From contig NZ_CP061913.1 in NCBI RefSeq assembly GCF_019904175.1, positions 2,666,001 to 2,730,000 of the forward strand: 64,000 nucleotides of DNA. Direction: 5' to 3'. Below the pieces are notes generated by a model. It made no database searches and had not been told where the DNA came from. It saw only the letters and a program-made list of their open reading frames with translations. Position numbers and translations under genes: made by a program. The stretch's first letter is position 1; each line of letters begins with the position of its first letter. The stretch is from Dactylosporangium vinaceum (GTDB taxonomy: Bacteria; Actinomycetota; Actinomycetes; Mycobacteriales; Micromonosporaceae). This document shows, piece by piece, positions 15,783 to 25,090 of this stretch.

Positions 15783-16637
15783 TCAGCTCCCCGAGCGCAG
15801 CTCCGAAACCAGCGAGACCCCACCCGGGTTCCAGCCGAGCTCCCGCGCCCGCGCCCCCGAAGCCTGCTGATCGAGCAGCAGCGCATCCGCGAACGCCGCC
15901 CCCAGCCGGCCCCGGCTGTCCTCGACGCTTTCGGGCGCCACCCCGGCCGCTCCCGCCGCGGCCTCGGCCAGCTCGAGCACCGTCGGGTTCGTGCCGGACG
16001 CGATCACGAGGCGGCCCAGCGGGGAGCCGTGCTCCAGCACGATCCGGTACGCGGAGGCCACGTCGTCCACGTGCACGGACGTCCAGTGCTGGGAGCCGTC
16101 CCCGATCAGCCGGACGCGGCCCTGGTCGTCGCGGGCCGGGGCCAGTACCCCGGCCGGAATCCCGCCGCCGTGCCCGTAGACGATGCCGGGGGCGACGATC
16201 GTCGCCGCGATCGGCGAGTCGAGCAGGGACTGCTCCACCGGCACGCGCCAGGCGGTGAGCGCCGGCGGCTGCAGGGGCGAGGCCTCGGTGATGTCGGCGT
16301 TGTCGCCCCAGAGCCAGATGCCGCTGGTGTGGACGAACTGTTTCGCGGTACCGCGGAAAGCCTCCACGGCCGCGCCGACGATCGTCCGGTCCAGGTCGGC
16401 GGTGTCGGGGCCGCCGGTCGCGGCGATGTGCGCGGCCGCGTCGGCCTCGGCGAAGCGCTCGGCGGTCCATGCGCCGTCGAACAGGTCGCCGACGATCGGG
16501 TCGGCGCCGTGCTTGCCGGCCTTGCCGGCCGCCTCGTCACTGCGGACCAGCGCGGTGACGGCATGCCCGGCCGCGACCAGTTCCCGTACCACAGCCGACC
16601 CGATGTATCCGGTTCCCCCGGTCAACACGATCCTCAT
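15783..16637 (-). CDS. NAD(P)-dependent epimerase/reductase (extended SDR)
   Basis: A 284-residue Rossmann protein. The N terminus MRIVLTGGTGYIGSAVVREL gives the TGxxGxxG dinucleotide motif. VHTSGIWLWGDN supplies the active-site Ser region, and the centre resembles atypical SDRs of the plant-isoflavone-reductase-like group. The usual catalytic YxxxK is not clear: the expected position reads TAWRVPVEQ. SVHVDDVASAYRIVLE is the conserved domain near residue 190. The substrate is unknown. It stands alone, convergent with DUF2267. Confidence 0.85.
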   Translation of the reverse strand: MRIVLTGGTGYIGSAVVRELVAAGHAVTALVRSDEAAGKAGKHGADPIVGDLFDGAWTAERFAEADAAAHIAATGGPDTADLDRTIVGAAVEAFRGTAKQFVHTSGIWLWGDNADITEASPLQPPALTAWRVPVEQSLLDSPIAATIVAPGIVYGHGGGIPAGVLAPARDDQGRVRLIGDGSQHWTSVHVDDVASAYRIVLEHGSPLGRLVIASGTNPTVLELAEAAAGAAGVAPESVEDSRGRLGAAFADALLLDQQASGARARELGWNPGGVSLVSELRSGS

Positions 16638-16743
16638 GCGCTCACGCTAAGGCGTACCGGGCCCCTCGCGCTGCGTGTGCAACAACTCGCCGCTGCGCGG
16701 GAATACGCGCGACGGTCAAGAGGTGATGCGCAGGTCTGCGACG

Positions 16744-17247
16744 ATGCGAACCGTGGATGTCACACGCCGGCTCGCGCGGGCCGGGCTGCTCGCGGCCGGC
16801 ACCGCCGCGTTCGCCGTGAGCCTCGCCGGGGTGCTGGTGCGCGGGAGCATCGAGGCGGCGTACGGGCTCGCGTACAGCGACGGCGGTGCCGGTCGGGCCC
16901 GCACCGCGCTCGTCGTCGGGGTGTTGCTGGGGGCCGCGGCGGCCGGCTGCTGTCTGTACGCGGCCGAGCACCTGCGCACGAGCGGGGGCCGGGGACCGGC
17001 GTGGCTCGTGTGCGCGCTGCTCGCCGGCGGGCTGAGCCCGGCGCTGTTCGGCGGCGGGACGATCGCCGCACCGCGGATCGTGGGCGCGGGCGCGACGGCG
17101 GCTGAGATCGGGGCGGACATCGCCGCGCTCACGCCCCGCTGGTACGTGCCCGTCGTCGCGACCCTGTCGATGCTCACCGTCTGTGCAGCGATCCTCGTCG
17201 CAATGTTGCTTGTCGTTCCCGCGCCGCCGGCGCAGCCACCCCGCTGA
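16744..17247 (+). CDS. Four-helix membrane protein, unknown function
   Basis: A 167-residue protein, divergent from the epimerase gene. Four hydrophobic segments are visible, near residues 10-30, 55-75, 83-105 and 140-160, with a GGGTIAAPRIVGAGATA loop. In-frame ATGs occur at 16726 and 16744. I choose the second because it gives a normal positive-inside start (MRTVDVTRRLARAG) and has an AGG eight to ten bases upstream. No family is recognised. Confidence 0.6.
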   Translation: MRTVDVTRRLARAGLLAAGTAAFAVSLAGVLVRGSIEAAYGLAYSDGGAGRARTALVVGVLLGAAAAGCCLYAAEHLRTSGGRGPAWLVCALLAGGLSPALFGGGTIAAPRIVGAGATAAEIGADIAALTPRWYVPVVATLSMLTVCAAILVAMLLVVPAPPAQPPR

Positions 17248-17397
17248 GCGCCTGCTCAGAGGTCCTGTCCGTAACCCCGGCGACTGTCGCGCCGACGGCC
17301 CGGCCGTGCGAGTCGGCCGGCGGACAGGGCTTCCGGCACGGTGCTCAGGCCGACGACCGGCCGAACGAGCAGCGCCGGGCGTGGCAGAATCGCGCAC

Positions 17398-20300
17398 GTG
17401 CAAATCGGGATACTTGGGCCGTTCGAGGTGCGCACGGCCGGCGGTGACCGGGCGGACGTGCCGGGTGCGCGCCTGCGCGGGCTGCTTGTCGCCCTCGCGC
17501 TCAATCCCGGGCACGTGGTCTCCAAGGCGACGCTCGTCGACTGGATCTGGGACGAGCAGCCGCCCGCCGACGCGACGAACGCGCTGCAGCGGCTCGTGTC
17601 CCGGCTGCGCAAGGCGTTGCCGGACGGGGCGATCGAGGGGCAGACCGACGGCTACCGGCTGATGGTCCCGGCGGACGCCGTCGACGCCGTGCGGTTCGAG
17701 CGACTCCTGCAGGCCGGGCGGACCGGCGAGGCGCTGGCGCTGTGGCGCGGGAGCGCGCTGGAGGACGTGGGGCTGCAGGGCAGCGCGGCGTTCGACGCGG
17801 CCGCCACGAGGCTCGACGGGCTGCGGCTCACGGCCCGGGAGCAGCAGTTCGAGGCCGACATCGAGCGCGGCCGGGGCGCCGAGCTGGTCGCCGAACTGCA
17901 GGATCTGGTCGCCGCGCACCCACTCCGGGAGCGCCTGGTCGCCGCGCTCATGCGGGCCCTGGTGGCCGCCGGCCGCAACAGCGATGCCCTGATGGTGTAC
18001 CAGCACACCCGCGAATCGCTCGCCGACGCCCTCGGTGTCGACCCGTCGGCGGAGCTGTCCGCGCTGCACACCGCGCTGCTGCGGGGCGAGGTCGGCCGCG
18101 GCGGCGACGAGGACCGGCGCACGAACCTGCGGGCCGAGCTGACCAGCTTCGTCGGCCGGGAGGCCGAGGTCGCCGCCGTCCGGGCCCTCGTCGCCGGGCA
18201 CCGGCTCACCACGCTCACCGGGCCCGGCGGCGCGGGCAAGACCCGGCTGGCCACCGAGACCGCGCGGGCGATGCTCGGCGAGGGTGGGCTGCCCGACGGG
18301 GCCTGGCTGATCGAGCTGGCCGCCGTCGTCGCGGGCGGTGACGTGGCCCCGGCGGCGCTGTCCGGGCTCGGGCTGCGCGACGAGCTGCTCGGCGCCGCCT
18401 CCAACGCGGACCCGGTGGACCGGCTCGTCACGGCGATCCGCGACCGCGAGGCGCTGCTCATCCTGGACAACTGCGAGCACGTCATCGAGCAGGCGGCCGC
18501 GTTCGCGCACCGGCTGCTCGGCGAGTGCCGGCGCCTGCGCATCCTCGCGACCAGCCGCGAGCCCCTCGGCATCACCGGCGAGGCGCTCTGGCTGGTCGAG
18601 CCGCTGGCGGCACCGGGGGCCGAGGCGAGTACCAAAGCGATGGAACATGCGCCGGCAGTCCAGCTCCTGCGCGACCGCGCGAGTGCGGTCCGCAGCGATC
18701 TCATGGCCGACGTGCACACCCTCGCCACCATGGCCCGCATCTGCCGGGCCCTCGACGGGATGCCGCTCGCGATCGAGCTGGCCGCGGCCCGGCTGCGCAC
18801 GCTGACCGTCGAGCAGCTGGCCAACCGGCTCGACGACCGGTTCCGGCTGCTGACCGGCGGGAGCCGCACCGCGCTGCCGCGGCACCGGACGCTGCGCGCC
18901 ATGGTCGACTGGAGCTGGGAGCTGCTCAGCGACGCCGAGCGGGCCGTCCTGCGCCGGCTGTCGGTGTTCGCGAGCGGCGCGAGCCTGGAGGCGGCCGAGC
19001 GGGTCTGCGCCGGCGGCGACGTCGAGCCCGAGGACGTCATCGAACTGCTCACCGCGCTGGCCGAGAAGTCGCTGCTGCGCACCGCGGGCGAGGGCGCGCC
19101 GCGCTACCGGATGCTGGGCACCATCAAGGAGTACGCCGCCCAGCGGCTCGCCGAGGCCGCGGAGACAGCGGCAACGGCAAAGGCCCATCTGGTGTACTTC
19201 ACCGAGCTCGCCGAGGCCGCGGAGCCCCACCTGCGCCGGGCCGAGCAGCTCGAGTGGCTCGCCGTGTACAAGGCCGAGCACGACGAGATCGGGGCCGCGC
19301 TGCGCGGCGCCCTGGCGGCCGGTGACGGTCCGGCGGCGATGCGGCTCGCGGCCGGGGCGGGCTGGTACTGGTGGCTCGCCGGCTACAAGGCCGAGGGCCT
19401 CGAGCTGCTCGTCGCCGCCACCGAGCTGCCCGGGCCGGACGGGCCGGCCGAGGTGCGCGCCATCGTCTACGGAATCGTGTCCATGTACGTGACCTCGGGC
19501 CGCTCGGGCGAGCAGCAGGCCGCGGACTGGATCCGGCGGGCCGCCGAGGCCGACCGCAACAGCCGCACGCACCACCCGCTGAGCGTGCTCATCGCCCCGA
19601 TGGAGCGGATGCTCGCGGCGCCCGACGACAGCCTGCCCGCGTTCGAGTCGCTGCTGGGCACCGAGGACCCCTGGGCCCGCGCCCTGGCCCGGCTGCAGCT
19701 GGGCAAGATGCGGATCATGCTCGGGGTCGGCGGCGACGAGGCGGACGCCTATCTCGCCACAGCCCTCGCGGAGTTCCGCGGCATCGGCGAGCGGTTCGGC
19801 ATCTCGTTCGCGCTGACGGAGCTGGCCGACCGCATCGCCATGCGCGGCGAGCTGGAGCGGGCCTGCGAGTACTACCGCGAGGCCATCGCGGTCCTCGCCG
19901 AGATCGGTGCCGGCGAGGACACCATCCGGGTGCGGGCGCGTCAGGCGAAGCTGTACTGGCTGCTCGGCGACCACGCCGCCGCGCAGGCCGCGGTCGCCGA
20001 GTCGGACCGGGCCGCGGAGCGGGTCACCTGGCCCGACGCGCTCGCCGACCTCGCCCTGACCAAGGCCGACCTGGCCCGCTGGGCCGGCGACGCCGCGCAG
20101 GCCCGCCGGCTGCTCGGCGTCGCGACCGGGCTGCTGGGCGCCGAGGCGGAGGAGCCCCACAACCGCCTGACCGTCCACGACCTGCTCGGCTACCTGGCCG
20201 AGGACATCGACGAGGCCCGGGCCCACCGCGCGGCCGCGTGGCAGGCGGCGGAGGAGCTCGGCTACGGCCCGATGGTCGGCCTGGCCCTGATCGGCGTCGC

Positions 20301-20517
20301 CGACCTCGCGCTGCGCCTCGGCCGGGACGAGCAGGCGGCCCGGCTGCTCGGGGCCGTCGTGGCCGTCCGCGGCATCCGCGACTGCGCCAACCCGGACGAG
20401 GGCCGGATCGAGGCGCAGGCGCGGCGCCGCCTCGGTGACGAGCAGTTCACCGAGGCGGCGCGCGAGGGTGCCGGTATGGCGTGGCCGGAGCTTGTCGCGC
20501 TCACGCTCGCCGGCTGA
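17398..20517 (+). CDS. AfsR/SARP-type transcriptional regulator with ATPase and TPR domains
   Basis: A 1039-residue regulator. The GTG start gives MQIGILGPFEV, the standard first strand. Residues 1-90 are an OmpR-like winged helix (LRGLLVALALNPGHVV, NALQRLVSRLRK), and 95-240 are a bacterial transcriptional activation domain ending VYQHTRESLADALG. Residues 265-520 form an STAND ATPase with P-loop GPGGAGKTR near 273 and Walker B LLILDNCEHV near 351, followed by SREPLGI and GMPLAIELAAARL. The rest is TPR-like helices. It lacks a LuxR-type C terminus. It converges with the DrrB-like gene (17-bp overlap). Target genes are unknown. Confidence 0.93.
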   Translation: MQIGILGPFEVRTAGGDRADVPGARLRGLLVALALNPGHVVSKATLVDWIWDEQPPADATNALQRLVSRLRKALPDGAIEGQTDGYRLMVPADAVDAVRFERLLQAGRTGEALALWRGSALEDVGLQGSAAFDAAATRLDGLRLTAREQQFEADIERGRGAELVAELQDLVAAHPLRERLVAALMRALVAAGRNSDALMVYQHTRESLADALGVDPSAELSALHTALLRGEVGRGGDEDRRTNLRAELTSFVGREAEVAAVRALVAGHRLTTLTGPGGAGKTRLATETARAMLGEGGLPDGAWLIELAAVVAGGDVAPAALSGLGLRDELLGAASNADPVDRLVTAIRDREALLILDNCEHVIEQAAAFAHRLLGECRRLRILATSREPLGITGEALWLVEPLAAPGAEASTKAMEHAPAVQLLRDRASAVRSDLMADVHTLATMARICRALDGMPLAIELAAARLRTLTVEQLANRLDDRFRLLTGGSRTALPRHRTLRAMVDWSWELLSDAERAVLRRLSVFASGASLEAAERVCAGGDVEPEDVIELLTALAEKSLLRTAGEGAPRYRMLGTIKEYAAQRLAEAAETAATAKAHLVYFTELAEAAEPHLRRAEQLEWLAVYKAEHDEIGAALRGALAAGDGPAAMRLAAGAGWYWWLAGYKAEGLELLVAATELPGPDGPAEVRAIVYGIVSMYVTSGRSGEQQAADWIRRAAEADRNSRTHHPLSVLIAPMERMLAAPDDSLPAFESLLGTEDPWARALARLQLGKMRIMLGVGGDEADAYLATALAEFRGIGERFGISFALTELADRIAMRGELERACEYYREAIAVLAEIGAGEDTIRVRARQAKLYWLLGDHAAAQAAVAESDRAAERVTWPDALADLALTKADLARWAGDAAQARRLLGVATGLLGAEAEEPHNRLTVHDLLGYLAEDIDEARAHRAAAWQAAEELGYGPMVGLALIGVADLALRLGRDEQAARLLGAVVAVRGIRDCANPDEGRIEAQARRRLGDEQFTEAAREGAGMAWPELVALTLAG

Positions 20518-21244
20518 ACGTCGAGGACGCCCACAGGTAGCCGACCAGGCCGATCCCGGCGCACCAGGCGACCGCCGCGATCGCGCTGCCGGTCGGCACC
20601 GAGCCCGCGAACAGGCCGCGCAGCGTCTCGATGATCGGCGTGAACGGCTGGTACTGCGCGAACTGCCGCACCCCCGGCCCCATCTTGTCGGCCGGCACGA
20701 TCGCGCTGCTGAAGAACGGCAGCATGACGAGCGGGACGCTGGTGATGCCGGCCGCCTCCGGCGTCTTCGCGGCCAGGCCGAGCGCGACGGTGAGCCAGCC
20801 GAGCGCGAAGCTGAGCAGCAGCACCAGCCCGATCACGCCCAGCCAGTCGGTGAGCCCCGCCGACGGCCGGAAGCCCAGCGCGAACGCCGTGGCGAAGATG
20901 CCGGCGATCGCGATGAGGTTGCCGAGCACGCTTGTGACGACGTGCCCGGTCAGCACCGCCCCGCGCGACACGTCCATCACCTTGAACCGGTTGATGATGC
21001 CCTTGGTCATGTCCGCGTTCACCGAGGTCGCGGTCGAGCCGAGGCCGTAGCAGACGGCCAGCAGCAGCATGCCCGGCGTGGCGTAGTCGATGTAGTCGAC
21101 GCCGACACTGAACGCGTCGCCGAGGACGTACACGAACATCAGCATGATGATGACCGGGAACAGCAGCCCGTTGAACACCGCGACCGGGTTGCGCAGGACG
21201 TGCTTGAAGTTGCGGCGCAGCATGATTGTCGCGTCGGTGTTCAC
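20501..21244 (-). CDS. DrrB-family ABC-2 permease
   Basis: A 247-residue membrane protein with six helices, starting at GTG. The segment NPVAVFNGLLFPVIIMLMF, the YATPGMLLLAVCYG strand, NRFKVMDVSRGAVLTGHV and the VPLVMLPFFSSAIVP helix are typical of daunorubicin-resistance-type DrrB permeases, which export drugs or lipids. Its start overlaps the ATPase stop by GTGA (21241-21244), so it is translated with the ATPase. Substrate specificity cannot be read from sequence. Confidence 0.92.
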   Translation of the reverse strand: MNTDATIMLRRNFKHVLRNPVAVFNGLLFPVIIMLMFVYVLGDAFSVGVDYIDYATPGMLLLAVCYGLGSTATSVNADMTKGIINRFKVMDVSRGAVLTGHVVTSVLGNLIAIAGIFATAFALGFRPSAGLTDWLGVIGLVLLLSFALGWLTVALGLAAKTPEAAGITSVPLVMLPFFSSAIVPADKMGPGVRQFAQYQPFTPIIETLRGLFAGSVPTGSAIAAVAWCAGIGLVGYLWASSTFSRRA

Positions 21245-22236
21245 TGTGCGACCCCTTCCGTGCTCATGTTCGTTGCCGTGTCAGTTGCCGTCGTTTCGCT
21301 GTCCGTTACTGCGCGCGGGCCGGCGTGCCCGGTCAGTGCGAGGAAGACGTCGTCGAGGTCGGGCGTGTGCATCGACACCTCCGCGGCGACGATGCCGTGC
21401 TCGTCGAGCCGGTTGAGCAGCGCGCGCAGCGACTCGGAGTCGCCGTTGCCGGGGATCCGCAGCGACAGGTCCTGCTCGTCGGCGGTTGCTCCCCGAAAAA
21501 CCCCGGCGGCTGTACTCCACGCGCCCGCATCGGCGAACCGGAGCCGCACGTGGCTGCCGGGGATCTGCCGCTTGAGCTCGTCCGGCGACCCTTGCGCGAC
21601 GAGCCGCCCCTGGTCGAGCACGGCGATCCGGTCGGCGAGCTGGTCGGCCTCGTCCAGGTACTGCGTGGTCAGGAAGATCGTGACCCCGCCCGCGACCAGG
21701 CTCCGGATGATGTCCCACATGGTGCGCCGGCTGCGCGGGTCCAGCCCCGTGGTCGGCTCGTCCAGGAAGATGATCCGCGGGTTGCCGACGAGCGTCATGG
21801 CCAGGTCCAGCTTGCGCCGCATGCCACCGGAGTAGGTCGACACGGGCTTCGCCGCGGCGGCGGTGAGGTCGAAGCGCTCCAGCAGCCCACCGACCAGCCG
21901 CCCGCCGTCGCGCACCCGCTTGAGATCGGCCATGAGCTGCAGGTTCTCCCGGCCGGTGAGCAGCTCGTCGACCGCCGCGAACTGGCCGGTGACCCCGATC
22001 GCGGCCCGGACCCGCTTGGTGTCGCGGGCCAGGTCGTGCCCGGCCACGTGGATGGTGCCGGCGTCGGCCCGCAGCAGCGTGGTCAGCACGTTGACGGTTG
22101 TCGTCTTGCCGGCCCCGTTGGGCCCGAGCATCGAGAAGATCGAGCCCGTCCGGACATCGAAGTCGATGCCGTCGAGCACCACCTTGTCCTTGAATGATTT
22201 GCGCAGTCCCGCGACCGCGATCGCCGTATCCGTCAT
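21241..22236 (-). CDS. DrrA-family ABC transporter ATP-binding protein
   Basis: A 331-residue ATPase; I use the ATG before TDTAIAVAGLRKSF. Walker A is GPNGAGKTT, the signature is YSGGMRRKLDLAMTLV, Walker B is IIFLDEPTTGLDP, and the C-terminal 90 residues form the DrrA-type extension ending with the PDLDDVFLALTG motif. Together with the next gene it makes a drug or lipid exporter. Upstream lies a perfect 11-bp inverted repeat (22279-22310) that could regulate it or terminate the gene on its other side. Confidence 0.94.
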   Translation of the reverse strand: MTDTAIAVAGLRKSFKDKVVLDGIDFDVRTGSIFSMLGPNGAGKTTTVNVLTTLLRADAGTIHVAGHDLARDTKRVRAAIGVTGQFAAVDELLTGRENLQLMADLKRVRDGGRLVGGLLERFDLTAAAAKPVSTYSGGMRRKLDLAMTLVGNPRIIFLDEPTTGLDPRSRRTMWDIIRSLVAGGVTIFLTTQYLDEADQLADRIAVLDQGRLVAQGSPDELKRQIPGSHVRLRFADAGAWSTAAGVFRGATADEQDLSLRIPGNGDSESLRALLNRLDEHGIVAAEVSMHTPDLDDVFLALTGHAGPRAVTDSETTATDTATNMSTEGVAQ

Positions 22237-22278
22237 GCGGACAACGATCGCGGCCGGCCCGAACACCGCCCTGTCACG

Positions 22279-22310
22279 GCGCTGACACGGGGCCGGGGGC
22301 GTGTCAGCGC
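22279..22310. promoter_or_regulatory. 11-bp inverted repeat between two operons
   Basis: GCGCTGACACG (22279-22289) and its exact complement CGTGTCAGCGC (22300-22310) flank a 10-nt G-rich spacer. The dyad lies upstream of the drrA-like start and just downstream of the AtzH-like stop, all on the minus strand. It could act as terminator of the upstream operon (no T tract follows) or as an operator for the exporter. A core CTGACAC/GTGTCAG dyad is operator-like. Confidence 0.5.
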
Positions 22311-22326
22311 TCCCGCGCCGGCCCGG

Positions 22327-22698
22327 TCAGTGGGAGACGTGGGCGTGCACGATGCGCCAGCCCTCGGGCAGGCGGACCCAGGTCTGGGACTGCCGGCCGG
22401 GGCGGTCCGCGGTCCCCGGGTAGTCGAACAGCGTGGTCACCGTGGCGAAGTCGGTGCCGAACGTCGTCACCCGGGTCTCGAGCAGGCGGCGGCCCGGCGG
22501 GAGCGGTGGCTGCGCGGCCCGCCAGGCGTGCAGCTGCGCGGCCCCGGTCTGCCGGTCGGCGATGCCGAACCGGGTGACGTCAGGTGAGCTCCAGAACCAG
22601 GCGTCGAGCGCCCCGACGTCGTTGGCCACGAGCGCCTTCTCGTAGTCGTGGAACGCGGCCGTCACCTCGGCCACGACGTCGGGGCGGTCGATGTGCAC
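22327..22698 (-). CDS. AtzH-like (DUF3225) protein
   Basis: A 123-residue NTF2-like protein. The GTG start has an AGGAGG site six bases upstream, which decides it over longer options running into repeat sequence. It carries EVTAAFHDYEKALVANDV, DAWFWSSPDVTRFGI and a TWVRLPEGWRIVHAHVSH C terminus, the pattern of AtzH/HpxZ-like proteins that accompany amidases in cyanurate, biuret or oxalurate breakdown. It is the last gene of a four-gene operon (10-bp gap to the permease). Confidence 0.85.
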   Translation of the reverse strand: MHIDRPDVVAEVTAAFHDYEKALVANDVGALDAWFWSSPDVTRFGIADRQTGAAQLHAWRAAQPPLPPGRRLLETRVTTFGTDFATVTTLFDYPGTADRPGRQSQTWVRLPEGWRIVHAHVSH

Positions 22699-22708
22699 GT
22701 GGTTCCTC

Positions 22709-24406
22709 CTAGGCCGCGGGGGCCGGCTCGGGGTCGGCGGCGGTCGCAGTGGGCGCGGCCGCCGGGGTGGGCTCAGGGTCGGCGGCCGCAGTGGGTTCGG
22801 CGGCCGGGGCGGGCTCGGTGTCGGCGGCCACAGCGGGTGCCGCACCGTGGGCGCGGTCCAGCTCGATCTCGTCGGGCTCGGGCACGCGCGGGGCCGGGCG
22901 GGTGAGTGCGAACAGGCCGCAGACGACGGCGATGAAGAGGTACCCGAGGGCGACCGGGCCGGCCGCGTTCCAGGCGATCTTCTCGGCGTGGATCAGGCCC
23001 ACGAACGACAGCAGCGAGCCGCACGCGGCGAAGACGGCGGCGTGGACGAACCGCTTGTCGATGACGAACGCGACGATCGACCCGAACACCAGCCCGGCCA
23101 GGATCGCGCCCTGGCCGAGGGTGAGCAGGCCGGAGTACACGACACCGTTGCCTTCCAGTGCGTTCTCGCCGACCTTCGCCGCCGTCGTGCCCGCCGCCGC
23201 CAGCGAGTTGTCGATCTGGCCGGTCGCCCACTGGGCGATGTTCGGGACCAGGGCCGCGATGACCGCCGCCGCGTGCGCCCGTGGCGTGAACTGGAACGCC
23301 TGGGCGCCGATGAGCAGCCCGATGTACAGCAGGATGGGCACGATCGCCGGCATCGGGAACAGCGCCCCGAGCAGCCCGAACATGCTCAGGAAACACAGCA
23401 CGGCGATGACGATGCCGGTGGCCATCGAATACCCGTTGCCGCCGCCGGCCTTCTTCCAGCCGGGGTGCCCGACGTAGACGGCGGGCGGGAACGGCGAGCC
23501 GAGCGCCGAGCCGATGATCGCCCCGGCGCCGTCGGCCAGCAGGACACTGCGCAGGTTGTAGTTGTCGCCGGCGGCCGCGGCACTCTCCACGTTGGACATG
23601 CCCTCGGTGAAGTTGTACACGCCGAGCGGGATCGCGGTGGCGAGCAGCGGTGCGACGTCGGAAAGCCCCGAGAACAGCAGATTGAGGTGTACGCCGGGCA
23701 GCGCGAACCCCACCTCGTGCGCCGCAGTGGACACGGCGTTGCCGTCCATGGCGCCCCCGATCCAGCCGATCGCGGTGCCCAGCAGGAGTGCGGCGAGGCC
23801 GATCGGGAAGTTGCCCGGCAGCTTCGTGTCGGTGAGCAGGCCGATGAGCAGCAGCGCGAAGACCGGCAGCGCAACCCAGGCCAGGTTCCACATCCGGGCC
23901 GCGGGCAGCATCGAGATGAAGGTGATGGAGATGCCGGCGAGGGTGCCGAGCAGTGCGGCCCGCGGTGCGTAGCGGCGGATGTACGGGCCGACGAACGCGC
24001 CGATCAGCACGATGACGCCGATGATGAACGCCCAGGCCAGTCCCGCCTTCCACGCTTTGGTGGCGTCCTGCGTCTTCAGGTACACCGGCAGCATGATGAC
24101 GAAGATGACGATGAACATGTGCGGCACGCTCGGGCCGTAGGGCAGCGCCGTGACGTCCGTGCGGTTCTCGCGCCGGGCGAGCCGGCGGGCCAGGAACGTG
24201 TAGTAGACGTTGCCGACGACGAGCGCGATGCCCAGGGCCGGCAGGATGGCGTGGAACACGTCGTGCTCGCTGAGCCTGACCACGCCCAGGCACAGGGCGG
24301 TCAGGGTCAGCACGTTCACCAGCACGTTGACGCCGAAGCCGAAGAACGCGTTGGTGTCGCCGCGCACCCACCACGGCACTTTCAAAGCTGAGGTCTCGGT
24401 TGCCAT
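22709..24406 (-). CDS. NCS2-family nucleobase/ureide permease
   Basis: A 565-residue protein with 12-14 predicted membrane helices. MATETSALKVPWWVRGDTNAFFGFG opens it (only the WWVRGDTNAFFG part is conserved), followed by a TALPYGPSVPHMF strand and the FTEGMSNVESAAAAGD motif of the AzgA-like or purine branch. The cytoplasmic C terminus, from residue about 515, is a low-complexity tail of Ala-Asp-Pro-Glu-Pro repeats. Placed between two hydrolases and AtzH, it probably imports the nitrogen compound they degrade. Confidence 0.88.
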   Translation of the reverse strand: MATETSALKVPWWVRGDTNAFFGFGVNVLVNVLTLTALCLGVVRLSEHDVFHAILPALGIALVVGNVYYTFLARRLARRENRTDVTALPYGPSVPHMFIVIFVIMLPVYLKTQDATKAWKAGLAWAFIIGVIVLIGAFVGPYIRRYAPRAALLGTLAGISITFISMLPAARMWNLAWVALPVFALLLIGLLTDTKLPGNFPIGLAALLLGTAIGWIGGAMDGNAVSTAAHEVGFALPGVHLNLLFSGLSDVAPLLATAIPLGVYNFTEGMSNVESAAAAGDNYNLRSVLLADGAGAIIGSALGSPFPPAVYVGHPGWKKAGGGNGYSMATGIVIAVLCFLSMFGLLGALFPMPAIVPILLYIGLLIGAQAFQFTPRAHAAAVIAALVPNIAQWATGQIDNSLAAAGTTAAKVGENALEGNGVVYSGLLTLGQGAILAGLVFGSIVAFVIDKRFVHAAVFAACGSLLSFVGLIHAEKIAWNAAGPVALGYLFIAVVCGLFALTRPAPRVPEPDEIELDRAHGAAPAVAADTEPAPAAEPTAAADPEPTPAAAPTATAADPEPAPAA

Positions 24407-24410
24407 GTCG

Positions 24411-25079
24411 TCACGTCCTTTGCAGAGCGGCTATGAAAGCGGGCGACTCGGCGACCCACCCGAAGATGCCGCCCTGCGCGGCGATCATCCGCAGGCCGGC
24501 CGCCTGGAACTCGGGAAAGTAGGAGCCGACGCAGTCGGCGAGCACGAGGCACTCGTACCCGCGGTCGTTGGCCTCCCGGACCGTGGTGTGCACGCAGACT
24601 TCCGTGGTGACGCCGGTGACGACGAGGCTGCGGATGCCCTGCGCAGCCAGGAGGTCGCCGAGCCCGGTGGCGTAGAACGCACCCTTGCCGGGCTTGTCGA
24701 TGACCGTCTCGCCCGGTGCCGGGGCGAGCTCGTCGATGATGTCGTGCCCGCGCTCGCCGCGGATGAGGATGCGCCCCATCGGCCCCGGCGCGCCGATGCG
24801 CACGCTCGGGTCGCCGCGGTTGAGCTTGGCCGGCGGGCAGTCGGACAGGTCGGGAAGGTGGCCCTCCCGGGTGTGGATGACGGTGAGCTGCTGCTCCCGC
24901 GCGGCCTGGAGGAGCTTCGCCGTCGGCTCGATGGTCCGGCGCAGCTGCCCGACGTCGTTGCCGAGCGTCTCGCCGAACCCGCCGGGCTCGAGGAAGTCCC
25001 GCTGCATGTCGATGACGAGCAGCGCTGTCGAGTCGGGCTCGAAGGTGTACGGTGCCGGATCGGCCGGAAGAGTGGCCAC
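24411..25079 (-). CDS. Cysteine hydrolase (isochorismatase/biuret-hydrolase superfamily), second copy
   Basis: A 222-residue alpha/beta hydrolase. The catalytic triad of the superfamily is visible: Asp in [10 protein letters not shown], Lys in [10 protein letters not shown] and Cys in [10 protein letters not shown]. It also has [30 protein letters not shown] and [12 protein letters not shown], which place it near biuret hydrolase and ureidoacrylate-type amidases rather than true isochorismatases. The GTG start follows AGGAG by nine bases. It is about half identical by eye to the gene at 25091-25792, suggesting a duplicated pair with related substrates. Confidence 0.9.
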   Translation of the reverse strand: MATLPADPAPYTFEPDSTALLVIDMQRDFLEPGGFGETLGNDVGQLRRTIEPTAKLLQAAREQQLTVIHTREGHLPDLSDCPPAKLNRGDPSVRIGAPGPMGRILIRGERGHDIIDELAPAPGETVIDKPGKGAFYATGLGDLLAAQGIRSLVVTGVTTEVCVHTTVREANDRGYECLVLADCVGSYFPEFQAAGLRMIAAQGGIFGWVAESPAFIAALQRT

Positions 25080-25090
25080 AGTGGACGCTC

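Noticed and set aside
16642..20226. A 1194-codon minus-strand frame opposite the AfsR-type gene
   Set aside because: It is the antisense shadow of a clear regulator with Walker motifs, and the shadow protein is low-complexity.
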